Of a DNA stretch of 15,041 nucleotides, positions 7,290 to 15,041 are shown one piece after another (position 1 is the stretch's first letter; each line of letters begins with the position of its first letter). Source of the DNA: DASXMT01 sp035569695 (GTDB taxonomy: Bacteria > Actinomycetota > Acidimicrobiia > Acidimicrobiales > RAAP-2); contig DATMMO010000195.1 in the NCBI GenBank assembly GCA_035569695.1, positions 1-15,041 of the forward strand, read 5' to 3'. The notes beneath the pieces are model-generated. The model saw only the letters and a program-made list of their open reading frames with translations, ran no database searches and was not told the origin of the DNA. Both the position numbers and the translations under genes were made by a program.

Positions 7290-8219
7290 TCAGGCGTCCC
7301 TGGGGGGCCGCACCGCCCGCGGCCGCACCGCCCGCTGCCGCAGTGCACGCGGCTCGCGGCGACGCACCTCGAGATCGGCGCCCTCGACACGGGCCTCGTA
7401 GACCGGCTGGGGTGACGAGGCCGGTCCTCGCGCCGGTACGCCGGTGTCGAGGTCGAACTGGCTCCCGTGCCAGGGGCAGACAATGCAGTTGCCCTGACGA
7501 TGACCCTCGGACAGGGGGCCGCCCCGATGGCTGCACCGGTCGGCCAGGGCCCGAGCCGTCTGCCCGGTCTGCACGGCGACCACCCTGATGCCATCCACCG
7601 TGACGCCACTGATGCCGCCGTTGCGGTCCACCTCCCCCGACACCTTCGACCACTCGGCCGGCCCGACCTCGAAGGCGTTGGTGTCCACCCCGACGCCGAG
7701 GGTGTAGGCCAGGTGCCCACCGAGCCAGCCCGCTCCGGTGGCCACCGTGGCACCGAGCAGGGACCATCCCTGTCCGGCCCGACCGCCCCGGCGCCGAGCC
7801 CACCAGGACATGGTGAAGCAACCGAGGGCGACGGTGTTGCTGGTGGCATGGACCAACCCGACCCGCTTCTCGGCCAGGTCGGTGTCCGTCCAGTCTGAAA
7901 GCCCGGTGACGATGGCGGGCAGGGCGGACAGGACGCCGATGCCCATCAACCAGCGGGCGCCCCGACGCTGCCCCCGACCGGTGAAGTCCAACAGCATGGC
8001 GCTGGTCCAGAATCCGATGGGGAGGTCGACCAGGACGGGGTGGGCCGGGTGCCCCAGTGCGGTACCGCTCAGGAGGTCGCGAACGGGGCCGGGGCCGAAC
8101 AACCGCCGGGTCCGCCGTCGGATCGGGTCGGCCATGGCATCGAGCACCTCCAGGCGCTCGAGGCGGCCGACCGCGCCGGCCAGCAGTTCGCCGGCGGGGG
8201 GTCGCTGCCCCATCCTCAC
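7290..8219 (-). CDS. DUF2231 membrane domain fused to a C-terminal Rieske [2Fe-2S] domain
   Basis: A 309-residue two-domain protein. After a basic N-terminus comes a DUF2231-type membrane region with GHPAHPVLVDLPIGFWTSAMLLD (about 56-78) and about four helices up to about 175, with further conserved-looking His and Asp residues (GLSDW, GLVHATSN). The C-terminal domain (about 185-288) has both Rieske ligand motifs, CSHRGGPLSEG (Cys229, His231) and CPWHGSQFDL (Cys248, His251), so it should bind a [2Fe-2S] cluster. This suggests a membrane-anchored electron-transfer protein. The start is GTG 8219, whose GTGA overlaps the stop of the upstream gene; ATG 8213 is an alternative. The C-terminal tail (about 286-309) is Arg/Pro-rich and encoded by a small tandem repeat. 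Domain calls are firm; the electron partners are unknown. Confidence 0.9.
   Translation of the reverse strand: MRMGQRPPAGELLAGAVGRLERLEVLDAMADPIRRRTRRLFGPGPVRDLLSGTALGHPAHPVLVDLPIGFWTSAMLLDFTGRGQRRGARWLMGIGVLSALPAIVTGLSDWTDTDLAEKRVGLVHATSNTVALGCFTMSWWARRRGGRAGQGWSLLGATVATGAGWLGGHLAYTLGVGVDTNAFEVGPAEWSKVSGEVDRNGGISGVTVDGIRVVAVQTGQTARALADRCSHRGGPLSEGHRQGNCIVCPWHGSQFDLDTGVPARGPASSPQPVYEARVEGADLEVRRREPRALRQRAVRPRAVRPPRDA
7308..7342. repeat. 15-bp tandem repeat, about 2.4 copies, in the 3' end of the DUF2231-Rieske gene
   Basis: Two units that differ at one base (CCGCACCGCCCGCGG, 7308-7322; CCGCACCGCCCGCTG, 7323-7337) plus a partial CCGCAG. On the coding strand it yields the RAVRPRAVRP tail. It is in frame, so copy-number change would lengthen or shorten the tail by five residues. 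Confidence 0.8.
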
Positions 8220-9244
8220 GGATTCGGCCCGGACAGGAGGTGGAGGGTGCCCCCACCGCTTTGGCGCCGACCGGCGAAGCCCTCGTCGGCCCGGTCGGCC
8301 ACCAGGTCAAAGAAGGCGGCGTTCACCGCAGAGCGGTACATCGCCCCTCGTACCATGCCCGATGCCCACCAGGGATCGGTGGACAGCGGGCGCACCACAT
8401 GGTCGAGCCAGGCCTTGCCGTGCCGGGGATCGGCATCGGCATGCTCCTGGTAGAAGGCCAGGGCATCCTCGCCGGCCCGGAGGCGCTTCAGCCCTCGTAC
8501 CACCTGGCGGCAACGCGCCCCGGCCTGGAGCTCGATCAGACCCAGGGCGCCGACCAGTTCGGGCTGCAGCCGACGGTTGGTGGCGAACACGGTGCACAGC
8601 AACGAGCGGTCCAGCGCGACCAGGGGCAGGAGGGCCCGGGGCGTCGATCCCAGCCTGACGGCGACGGCCATGCGATGCTGCAGCTCGGTATGAATGGCTG
8701 GGAGCGAACCCCGACCCATCTCGTCCCAGTAGTTCCTGGCCATCTCCAACTTGGGCTCGCCACCCAGCCCGATCTGACCCAGGGCCACCAGGTCATCGAA
8801 GCCACCGTCGGGGCCGCCCTCCAGGGCCAGGAACGCTCGGAGCCCGGCCCAGCCGGCTGAGGCGGCAACCCACTGGTAGACGGGCGGGACCAGGTCCCGA
8901 GCGGCGAGCGCTCGGATGGACTCGACCGCGCTCGCTTCCCCGAGGGCGGCGTCATCACTGGCCAGATCGGCCACCCGGTCCAGCAACGCTGACTCAAGCC
9001 TGCCTTTCAACGCGGCTACGGCCGGGTGGTGTTGGTGGGCCACCGTCTGGCGCACCGTGTCGATGGGGGCAACGAAGAGATCGTGGATCGCGGCCAGGGT
9101 CAGCGCGCCGTCGCGGGCATCGACAGGTTCGGCGTCCATGAGGTCGTCGAGCGCAGCAGACCCGGTGGCCCAGGCCCGGTCCAGTCGTGATGCCAGACGC
9201 GCCGTCGGCGCCGGGGCCGGTGCCGATACCACCGCGAGCGTCAT
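8216..9244 (-). CDS. Iron-containing redox enzyme family protein (haem-oxygenase-like, putative diiron)
   Basis: A 342-residue helical protein. The central and C-terminal parts match the haem-oxygenase-like diiron oxidase group (Haem_oxygenase_2, often annotated iron-containing redox enzyme). LEMARNYWDEMGRGSLPAIHTEL (about 166-188) gives candidate ligands Glu167, Asp174, Glu175 and His185. ALGLIEL (about 233-239) adds Glu238. YQEHADADPRHGKAWLDHV (about 265-283) adds His268, Asp272 and His275. Members oxidise varied small molecules, so the substrate cannot be read here. The start is uncertain: ATG 9244 has only a close GAGGG before it, and ATG 9268 would add eight residues. It heads a leftward operon and shares a GTGA overlap with the DUF2231-Rieske gene, which could be its electron donor. 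Confidence 0.82.
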   Translation of the reverse strand: MTLAVVSAPAPAPTARLASRLDRAWATGSAALDDLMDAEPVDARDGALTLAAIHDLFVAPIDTVRQTVAHQHHPAVAALKGRLESALLDRVADLASDDAALGEASAVESIRALAARDLVPPVYQWVAASAGWAGLRAFLALEGGPDGGFDDLVALGQIGLGGEPKLEMARNYWDEMGRGSLPAIHTELQHRMAVAVRLGSTPRALLPLVALDRSLLCTVFATNRRLQPELVGALGLIELQAGARCRQVVRGLKRLRAGEDALAFYQEHADADPRHGKAWLDHVVRPLSTDPWWASGMVRGAMYRSAVNAAFFDLVADRADEGFAGRRQSGGGTLHLLSGPNP

Positions 9245-9479
9245 GCCCTCACGATGCCCGATGCCCATGGCCACTAAACGCCTCGACCCGGAGCTAACCC
9301 GGGGTGGGGTGGTGGGGATATGGGTATGGTCATCGGTGGCCAGGTCGGGATGGCGCGTCTCGGAGATCGAGCCTTGGGCGACAGGCGAGACGAGGCACGT
9401 ACATCGAGCGTAGGGGCAAAATGCGGCCGATGCCCATCGCGGTGTCGGCCGCAGACCGAACAGCGGACATGATGGGGGC

Positions 9480-9686
9480 ATGCAGGACGTACCCATCAGT
9501 GACGACATGATCCGCCTGGGTCAGTTCCTGAAGCTGGCCAACCTCATCGATTCGGGATCCGATGCCCGGATCCTGCTCGAGGACGGATCGGTCCGGGTCA
9601 ACGGCGAATCGGAACGCCGGAGGGGCCGCCAGCTCCATCGGGGCGACGTGGTCACCGTCCAGGACTACCAGGTACGCGTGGCCTGA
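9480..9686 (+). CDS. Small S4-domain RNA-binding protein (YbcJ/YaaA-like)
   Basis: A 68-residue protein made almost entirely of one S4 domain: IRLGQFLKLANLIDSGSDARILLEDGSVRVNGE (about 11-43), then the basic segment RRRGRQLHRGDVVTV (about 46-60). This layout, with a single S4 domain and nothing else, is that of the YbcJ/YaaA-type RNA-binding proteins, some of which may act in ribosome assembly. The ATG at 9480 follows GATGGGGGC, too close for an ideal ribosome binding site; ATG 9507 is a shorter alternative that would cut into the domain edge. The gene ends 16 bases before the convergent NTF2-like gene. Confidence 0.88.
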   Translation: MQDVPISDDMIRLGQFLKLANLIDSGSDARILLEDGSVRVNGESERRRGRQLHRGDVVTVQDYQVRVA

Positions 9687-9702
9687 GCACCGACATCTCG
9701 GG

Positions 9703-10125
9703 TCAGCTGTATCCCTGGGCCACATGCTCGATCCACCAGGCCGGGGCGCCGTTCATCAGGGTCTGCAGGTCCCAGTAGTCCCACCACCGCATGATCGAGC
9801 GGTCCCGCAGCTCCTGGACCGAGACGAAGGGAAGGGTAACCACCTCGCCGGTGTGCCAGTGCCAGGTCTCGGTGTGCTCGGTGACCACTGCCTCGCCCTC
9901 GGCCACCATCAGGCGCAGGTCGTGCTCGTAGGCGCTGATGCGCTCGAGACCCAGCCGCAGTCGAGCCAGTATCTGCTCGGGCCCGATGGCTACCTCGTCG
10001 GCCGGGGTGGTCATGTCGGTGTATTGCGACTCGGGGGTGAAGAACCCTCCGAGCCTGTCCCAGTCGCGCTGGTACAGAGCGCTCCAGAAGTCGGTAACCA
10101 GCTTCCGGTTCGCCTCGGCGCTCAT
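9703..10125 (-). CDS. NTF2-like/SnoaL-like protein (limonene-epoxide-hydrolase-type fold)
   Basis: A 140-residue single-domain protein. The opening helix and cone-fold pattern NRKLVTDFWSALYQRDWDRLGGFFTP (about 6-31) and the closing strand SVQELRDRSIMRWWDYWDLQTLM are typical of the SnoaL/ketosteroid-isomerase-like group. The end motif resembles the xWRDYFD strand of limonene-1,2-epoxide-hydrolase relatives, with Trp in place of the Arg. An isomerase, hydrolase or small-ligand-binding role is possible; the substrate is unknown. The start ATG 10125 has GGGGGAG at good spacing. It is divergent from the SDR gene across a 76-base gap. Confidence 0.82.
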   Translation of the reverse strand: MSAEANRKLVTDFWSALYQRDWDRLGGFFTPESQYTDMTTPADEVAIGPEQILARLRLGLERISAYEHDLRLMVAEGEAVVTEHTETWHWHTGEVVTLPFVSVQELRDRSIMRWWDYWDLQTLMNGAPAWWIEHVAQGYS

Positions 10126-10154
10126 GCTCACTCCCCCGTCGTCGTCGGTCACCG

Positions 10155-10160
10155 ATGGTA
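10155..10160 (-). promoter_or_regulatory. Candidate -10 (TACCAT) for the NTF2-like gene
   Basis: TACCAT read leftward fits the actinobacterial TANNNT -10 pattern and would start a leader of about 20 bases containing the GGGGGAG ribosome binding site. A loose -35, ACGACA, lies 18 bases upstream. Weak evidence. Confidence 0.3.
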
Positions 10161-10188
10161 GGCCCGTCGCCAGCCCGCTGTCGTTCCC

Positions 10189-10194
10189 TACACT
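10189..10194 (+). promoter_or_regulatory. Candidate -10 (TACACT) giving a leaderless SDR message
   Basis: TACACT ends seven bases before the ATG at 10202, so the expected transcription start coincides with the start codon. No ribosome binding site is visible, which fits leaderless translation, common in actinobacteria. No convincing -35 is seen. Confidence 0.45.
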
Positions 10195-10201
10195 CGTCGG
10201 C

Positions 10202-10986
10202 ATGCGTGTGCTGATCACCGGAGCGGCCCGAGCCATCGGCGAGGCCACGGCCAAGGAGCTGACCGCCCGCGGCCACGACGTGGTGGCCACGGCCCGGGAC
10301 GTCTCGCTCCTCGAGCCCGTCGAGGCATCGCTGCGCCTCGAGCTCGATGTCAGGGACGAGGCATCGGTCCGACGGGCGCTGGATGCGTGCGGCGAGCTCG
10401 ATGCCATCGTGAACAATGCCGGCATCTCCTCCAAAGGACCCCTGGAGGACTACCCGCTCCAACGCCTCCACGACGCGTTCGACACCAATGCCATCGGGCC
10501 GCTCCGGCTCCTCCAACCCGTGCTCCCCTCCTGGCGGGAGCGGGGCAGCGGCGTGATCGTCAACGTGAGCTCGGTACAAGGGCGCATTCCCACCCCGCTC
10601 GAGGGGGCCTACGCCGCGTCCAAGCATGCCCTGGAGGCCATCTCCGAGACCCTTCACTACGAGCTGGGCCACTTCGGGATCCGAGTGGTCATCGTGGAGC
10701 CGGGCTACGTCGCACCGGGGATGAAGGACGCCGGCGGCCACCCCGGGCCCGACGTCTATGGTGATCTCTGGGAGCAGTGGGACAGCGTGTCCTCCACGCT
10801 GACCGGACCGACGGGACGCTCCGATCCGAGCATCGTGGCCACGGCCATTGCCGACGCGTTGGACGATCCGGGCACCCCCCTGCGGGTGGAGGTGGGTACA
10901 GATGCCGAGACCGTGTTGGCCGTGCGCCGACAGCTCGACGACGCGTCCTTCGAAGCCACCATGCGAGAGACGCTCGGCCTCACGTG

Positions 10987-10990
<4 letters not shown>
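10202..10990 (+). CDS. Short-chain dehydrogenase/reductase (SDR)
   Basis: A 262-residue classical-type SDR. It shows the cofactor motif VLITGAARAIGEA (about 3-15), LDVRD (about 48-52), NNAG (71-74), the active-site serine region IVNVSSVQG (about 119-127) and the catalytic YAASK (Tyr137, Lys141), then PGYVAPGM after the last core strand. It should use NAD(H) or NADP(H); the Arg/Asp after the second strand (ATARD) leans toward NADP. The substrate is unknown. ATG 10202 was chosen because the motif starts three residues later; the frame is open further upstream without family sequence. Its stop overlaps the GTG of the alpha-glucosidase (GTGA), so the two are probably co-translated. Confidence 0.92.
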
Positions 10991-12572
<1,582 letters not shown>

Positions 12573-12597
<25 letters not shown>

Positions 12598-13457
12598 CCG
12601 ACGGGTCGACCGACCAGGGTCGGGTCTGGCTCGGCATCGGGCTGGTCGGAGCTGGGCTCGAACCCGGCGGTCGCTCCCTCCAGGGCCCCCCACCCGCTGA
12701 GCCGGTGTCGGCGCTCGTGTTCGACCCGGTGACCACCTCGGATCCCGAATAGTCGTTTGGCGAAAAGCAGATAGACCACGATGGCCACGTTGATGACCAG
12801 GATGATCACCTTGAAGGCGCTGACCCCGGCGACTATCTCGTAGATCTCGAAGGGGATGAACAAGGTGGTGCTCACCAAGGTCAGGTACTCGGCCCATCGT
12901 TTGGCCATCCACAGCCCGACCATCTCGGTCGCCTGGAGGGCGGCGTAGACGGCCAGCACGATGCCCAGCTCGTAGAGACGGGTAGGGGTGTACTTGAAGA
13001 GGTTCTTCAAATGGCCGAGGACACCCCGAAAATGGATCGATGCGGGATCTCCTCCGGACAGGTCGTTCATCAGGTGGTTGTAGTCCTGCTGAAAAGCCGT
13101 GTGGTGTCGGCTGAAGATGAAGAACAGGATGGCCAGCACCCCATAGACCACGACGTGGACACCGCGCTCGACGGCGATCAACCGGAGGACGTACCGATCG
13201 CGGAGCAACGGGCCCCGTTCGGGCAGGGTGATCTCATCTCGACCGGGAACGGAGGTCTGAGCCGGAAGACTCGGCTTATCCCGGAGGACCCAGGCGTCGC
13301 ACCGCAGGCATCGGTGCCAGCGCAGCCCGTCGGCCTCGCGTACCAGGAGGGCGTCGGCCGGGGTTACCTCGGCCGCGTCCGTCCCGACCAGGACATGGCC
13401 CTTCCATGCACAGGTCAGCAGCTCGTATCGGTTCGTCGAAGTCTTTCGTCGAGCCAC
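12573..13457 (-). CDS. DUF2127 membrane protein with an N-terminal Cys/His-rich module
   Basis: A 294-residue protein. The DUF2127 part spans about 84-240 and includes LRLIAVERGVHVVVYGVLAI (91-110) and GLWMAKRWAEYLTL (181-194) followed by FIPFEIYEI (200-208), the family hallmark, with about four membrane helices. Before it, residues 10-60 carry Cys16, His21, His48, Cys50 and Cys53 (CAWKGH and WHRCLRCDAW), spaced like a small zinc-binding module. The hydrophilic C-terminal tail (about 241-294) looks disordered. The function of DUF2127 is unknown. The GTG start at 13457 has no ribosome binding site but a TATCGT six bases upstream, which suggests a leaderless message. It follows clpP on the same strand after a hairpin. 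Confidence 0.85.
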
Positions 13458-13463
13458 GCCCGA

Positions 13464-13469
13464 ACGATA
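13464..13469 (-). promoter_or_regulatory. Candidate -10 (TATCGT) giving a leaderless DUF2127 message
   Basis: TATCGT (TANNNT type), read leftward, ends six bases before the GTG at 13457. The transcription start would fall at or beside the start codon, and no ribosome binding site is present. Confidence 0.4.
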
Positions 13470-13484
13470 GGCGGCAATCGGCGT

Positions 13485-13520
13485 TGAGCGAGCCCACCAG
13501 AGCTGTGGTGTGGACGCTCA
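13485..13520 (-). terminator. Hairpin at the end of clpP, possible terminator without a T tract
   Basis: TGAGCG (13485-13490) pairs with CGCTCA (13515-13520), and inside it CACCA (13495-13499) pairs with TGGTG (13506-13510) around a six-base loop. It includes the clpP stop codon. No run of T follows in the leftward direction, so it may act poorly or serve as a 3'-end stabiliser. Confidence 0.3.
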
Positions 13521-14132
13521 GCTGGCCGCGGCCGGTGCCGTTCGCAGTTGGCGGTGCTCGAGCACCTCGTCGACCATGCCGTACTCGATGGCCTCGGTGG
13601 CGCCCAGGATGTAGTCCCGATCGGTGTCGGCCGCGATCCGATCGATGGGCTGTCCGGTGTGGTGGGCCAGGATCTCCTCGATCCGTCCCCGCAAGTAGGC
13701 GATCTCCCGGGCCTGGTTCTCGATGTCGATGGACTGCCCCTGGGCGCCACCGTGGGGCTGGTGGATCAGGATCCGTGAGTTGGGCAGCGTGTAGCGCTTG
13801 CCCGCGGCACCCCCGGCCAGCAGCACGGCGGCGCCCGAGGCGGCCATCCCCAGGCACACGGTGGACACATCGGGCCGGACGATCTGCATGGTGTCGTAGA
13901 TGGCGAAGGTCGAGGTGACCGATCCTCCCGGGCTGTTGATGTACAAGGAGATGTCCTTCTCGGCGTCGTCGGCCGCAAGGTGCAGGAGCTGGGCGGTCAG
14001 CAGGCTGGCGCTGTCGTCGTTGATCTCAGTGGTGAGCATGACCACTCGATCATTGAGGAGGCGGGAGTAGATGTCGTACGCCCGCTCTCCTCGCGACGAC
14101 TGCTCGATGACCGTTGGGACCAGGTAGCCCAT
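13518..14132 (-). CDS. clpP: ATP-dependent Clp protease proteolytic subunit ClpP
   Basis: A 204-residue ClpP serine peptidase of normal length. The N-terminal YLVPTVIEQSSRGERAYDIYSRLL is standard. The catalytic triad is Ser99 (GMAASGAAVLLAGG), His124 (ILIHQPHGGAQGQ) and Asp173 (DTDRDY). The residue after the catalytic Ser is Gly, where most ClpPs have Met and actinobacterial ClpP2 has Ala. It would form the proteolytic barrel used with ClpX or ClpC. The ATG at 14132 is chosen because AGGAGG lies at ideal distance before it; a longer frame from 14156 would place that site inside the gene. No second clpP or ATPase gene is adjacent, unlike the clpP1-clpP2-clpX order usual in actinobacteria, so it may be an extra copy. 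Its upstream region carries the ArsR-type operator candidates. Confidence 0.96.
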   Translation of the reverse strand: MGYLVPTVIEQSSRGERAYDIYSRLLNDRVVMLTTEINDDSASLLTAQLLHLAADDAEKDISLYINSPGGSVTSTFAIYDTMQIVRPDVSTVCLGMAASGAAVLLAGGAAGKRYTLPNSRILIHQPHGGAQGQSIDIENQAREIAYLRGRIEEILAHHTGQPIDRIAADTDRDYILGATEAIEYGMVDEVLEHRQLRTAPAAAS

Positions 14133-14151
14133 GGGGGACCTCCTCATTATC

Positions 14152-14169
14152 TGCAACTGTTAGGTTGCA
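14152..14169. promoter_or_regulatory. Inverted repeat TGCAAC-N6-GTTGCA, candidate ArsR operator site 1
   Basis: Two six-base arms (14152-14157 and 14164-14169) around TGTTAG form a perfect inverted repeat. It lies 20 bases from the clpP start, just upstream of the clpP ribosome binding site, so binding here should affect clpP as well as the divergent gene. It has the same arm sequence and spacing as site 2. Confidence 0.65.
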
Positions 14170-14192
14170 CATTAGGCCCAAACCCACTGCAT

Positions 14193-14212
14193 GTGCAACC
14201 ATGGAGTTGCAC
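14193..14212. promoter_or_regulatory. Inverted repeat GTGCAAC-N6-GTTGCAC, candidate ArsR operator site 2
   Basis: Two seven-base arms (14193-14199 and 14206-14212) form a perfect inverted repeat around CATGGA. Its centre is 42 bp from that of site 1, about four helical turns, so both face the same side of the DNA. It lies 24 bases upstream of the SRPBCC start. A winged-helix ArsR dimer encoded two genes downstream is the obvious binder. Confidence 0.7.
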
Positions 14213-14236
14213 TGACGACGCCATCCGGAGGAACCC

Positions 14237-14677
14237 ATGCTCGAGCGCCACCTGTTTATCCCCGCCAGCCCCCAGCATCTGTGGGAGACGCTGACCGATC
14301 CCGCTTCCGTCTCCACCTGGTTCGGAGCCCTGGTGGACTGGGACCTCCGTCCCGGGGGCCCCGCCCGGTTCGTCGAGGACGACGGCGCCGTGCGCGAGGG
14401 GCAGATCGAGGAAGTGGTCGCCGGCCAACAGCTGCGGTTTCGGTGGTGGCCGGAAGATCATTCCGATGACGAGTCCTCGGAGGTGACCTACCTCTTGGCG
14501 CCCCAAGGGGAGGGCACCGATCTGACCATCACCGAACGCCAGCTGCCGACGGGTCAACCCGCCGAAGCGACAACGGCCCAGGCGTCCTCGGCCACCGCGA
14601 ACTGGACAGCATGGGACGGCCGACTGGTCGGGATGTGGAGCGGGGCCACGGCGCCCGTGGCGATTGGCACCCGCTGA
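14237..14677 (+). CDS. SRPBCC family protein (AHSA1-like)
   Basis: A 146-residue START/Bet v1-like domain of the AHSA1/COG3832 type. The opening ERHLFIPASPQHLWETLTDPASVSTWFG (about 3-30), the strand RPGGPARFVEDDG (about 38-50) and the pair GQIEEVVAGQQLRFRWWPE (about 55-73) follow the family closely. The fold makes a hydrophobic pocket for a small ligand or, in AHSA1, a chaperone contact. The ligand is unknown. The ATG at 14237 has GGAGGAA at good spacing. It overlaps the ArsR gene by 14 bases. ArsR-SRPBCC pairs are common, usually with the regulator first; here the order is reversed. Confidence 0.9.
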   Translation: MLERHLFIPASPQHLWETLTDPASVSTWFGALVDWDLRPGGPARFVEDDGAVREGQIEEVVAGQQLRFRWWPEDHSDDESSEVTYLLAPQGEGTDLTITERQLPTGQPAEATTAQASSATANWTAWDGRLVGMWSGATAPVAIGTR

Positions 14678-15005
14678 TCCGCCGTCCGGCTCGAGCCGGG
14701 ATGCCGACGGTGTCTTTGCCGCCCTGGCCGATCCGACCAGACGGCAATTGCTCGATCAGCTCGCCTCCGAAGGGCCACTGACGGCGACCGAGTTGGCCGA
14801 GCATTACCCCATGTCGCGCCAGGCCGTGGCCAAGCACATCACCGCCTTGGCCGGCGCCGGCTTGGTCATCGGTGAGCGCAGAGGCCGAGAGGTTCGCTAC
14901 CGGGTGGCGGGGGCCGGCCTCGGCGATGCGGCCAGCTGGCTGGGCGACGTGGAGACCAGGTGGGATCGACGGCTGGACGCCCTCCAGCGCCGGTTCAAGG
15001 AGTAA
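14664..15005 (+). CDS. ArsR family winged-helix transcriptional regulator
   Basis: A protein of about 113 residues with the ArsR fold: DGVFAALADPTRRQLLDQLASEGPLT (about 15-40), the recognition helix region TATELAEHYPMSRQAVAKHITALAGAGLV (about 40-68) and the wing GERRGREVRYRVA (about 70-82). It has no cysteine, so it is unlikely to be a metal thiolate sensor. It belongs to the ArsR branch that pairs with SRPBCC proteins. No ATG is available before the domain; TTG 14664, inside the end of the SRPBCC gene, is the best start, suggesting translational coupling, but this is uncertain. It probably represses the two-gene operon, and perhaps clpP, through the two inverted repeats upstream. Confidence 0.88.
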   Translation: MAPADPPSGSSRDADGVFAALADPTRRQLLDQLASEGPLTATELAEHYPMSRQAVAKHITALAGAGLVIGERRGREVRYRVAGAGLGDAASWLGDVETRWDRRLDALQRRFKE

Positions 15006-15013
15006 CGAACCCG

Positions 15014-15041
15014 TCACTCCGAGGGGTAGATGTCCACGGAC
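15014..15041 (-). CDS. Possible 3' end of a leftward gene entering from the right edge
   Basis: Read leftward from the edge, one frame gives SVDIYPSE followed by TGA at 15016-15014, eight bases past the ArsR stop. This would be a normal convergent gene end, but nine codons are too few to identify a product or to be sure it is coding. Confidence 0.25.

Noticed and set aside
7264..8310. N-terminal extension of the DUF72 frame up to 8310
   Set aside because: It overlaps the DUF2231-Rieske gene in another frame, and the added residues are Arg/Pro/Gly-rich noise. The DUF72 domain begins right after GTG 7263.
9321..9327. GGGTAT upstream of the S4 gene as another SigF-type -10
   Set aside because: No GTT-like -35 at 12-17 bases, and it is about 150 bases from the gene.
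9938..10201. Upstream extension of the SDR frame
   Set aside because: It is antisense to the NTF2-like gene, and the SDR cofactor motif starts three residues after ATG 10202.
14146..14151. GATAAT (leftward) as a clpP -10
   Set aside because: The transcription start would fall inside the clpP ribosome binding site, removing its use.

Overview
The window is a high-GC, gene-dense stretch of chromosome from an actinobacterium. The GC-rich codon use, frequent GTG starts, possible leaderless genes and a SigF/SigB-type partner-switching operon all suggest Actinomycetota. A class such as Acidimicrobiia is my guess from protein style only. I see no tRNA, rRNA, CRISPR array, insertion sequence, integrase or phage gene. 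No gene-free stretch exceeds 300 bases.

Left part (1-4374). A leftward operon encodes an anti-anti-sigma factor (STAS), an anti-sigma ATPase-fold protein and a SigF/SigB-type sigma factor cut by the window edge. The three genes overlap by 1-4 bases. Divergent from it is a large RND/MMPL (HAE3-type) exporter. A convergent DUF6328 membrane protein follows. The 144-base gap upstream of DUF6328 carries two back-to-back promoter-like elements of SigB/SigF type. One faces DUF6328, the other a small Lys/Gly-rich KGG stress-type protein.

Middle part (4375-9686). Rightward: the KGG protein, then a phytoene-dehydrogenase-like FAD oxidoreductase. Leftward, from 9244 to 6457: a haem-oxygenase-like putative diiron enzyme, a DUF2231 membrane domain fused to a Rieske [2Fe-2S] domain (GTGA overlap with the previous gene), and a DUF72/YecE protein. 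A third SigF-type promoter-like element, nearly the same as the DUF6328 one, lies just beyond this operon in front of a possible 40-residue ORF. A small S4 RNA-binding protein follows at 9480.

Right part (9703-15041). A leftward NTF2-like protein is divergent from a short-chain dehydrogenase, which is translationally coupled (GTGA) to a GH13 alpha-glucosidase. Then, leftward, come a DUF2127 membrane protein with a Cys/His-rich N-terminus and a ClpP peptidase. Divergent from clpP is an SRPBCC (AHSA1-like) gene overlapping an ArsR-type regulator. The clpP/SRPBCC gap holds two inverted repeats (TGCAAC-N6-GTTGCA) whose centres are 42 bp apart, good candidates for the ArsR operator.

The main themes are stress response (sigma switch, KGG protein, ClpP, DUF6328), redox chemistry and sugar metabolism. 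Nothing here is clearly a new defence or mobile system. The most testable novelties are a local SigF-type regulon and the tandem ArsR operator shared by clpP and SRPBCC-arsR.
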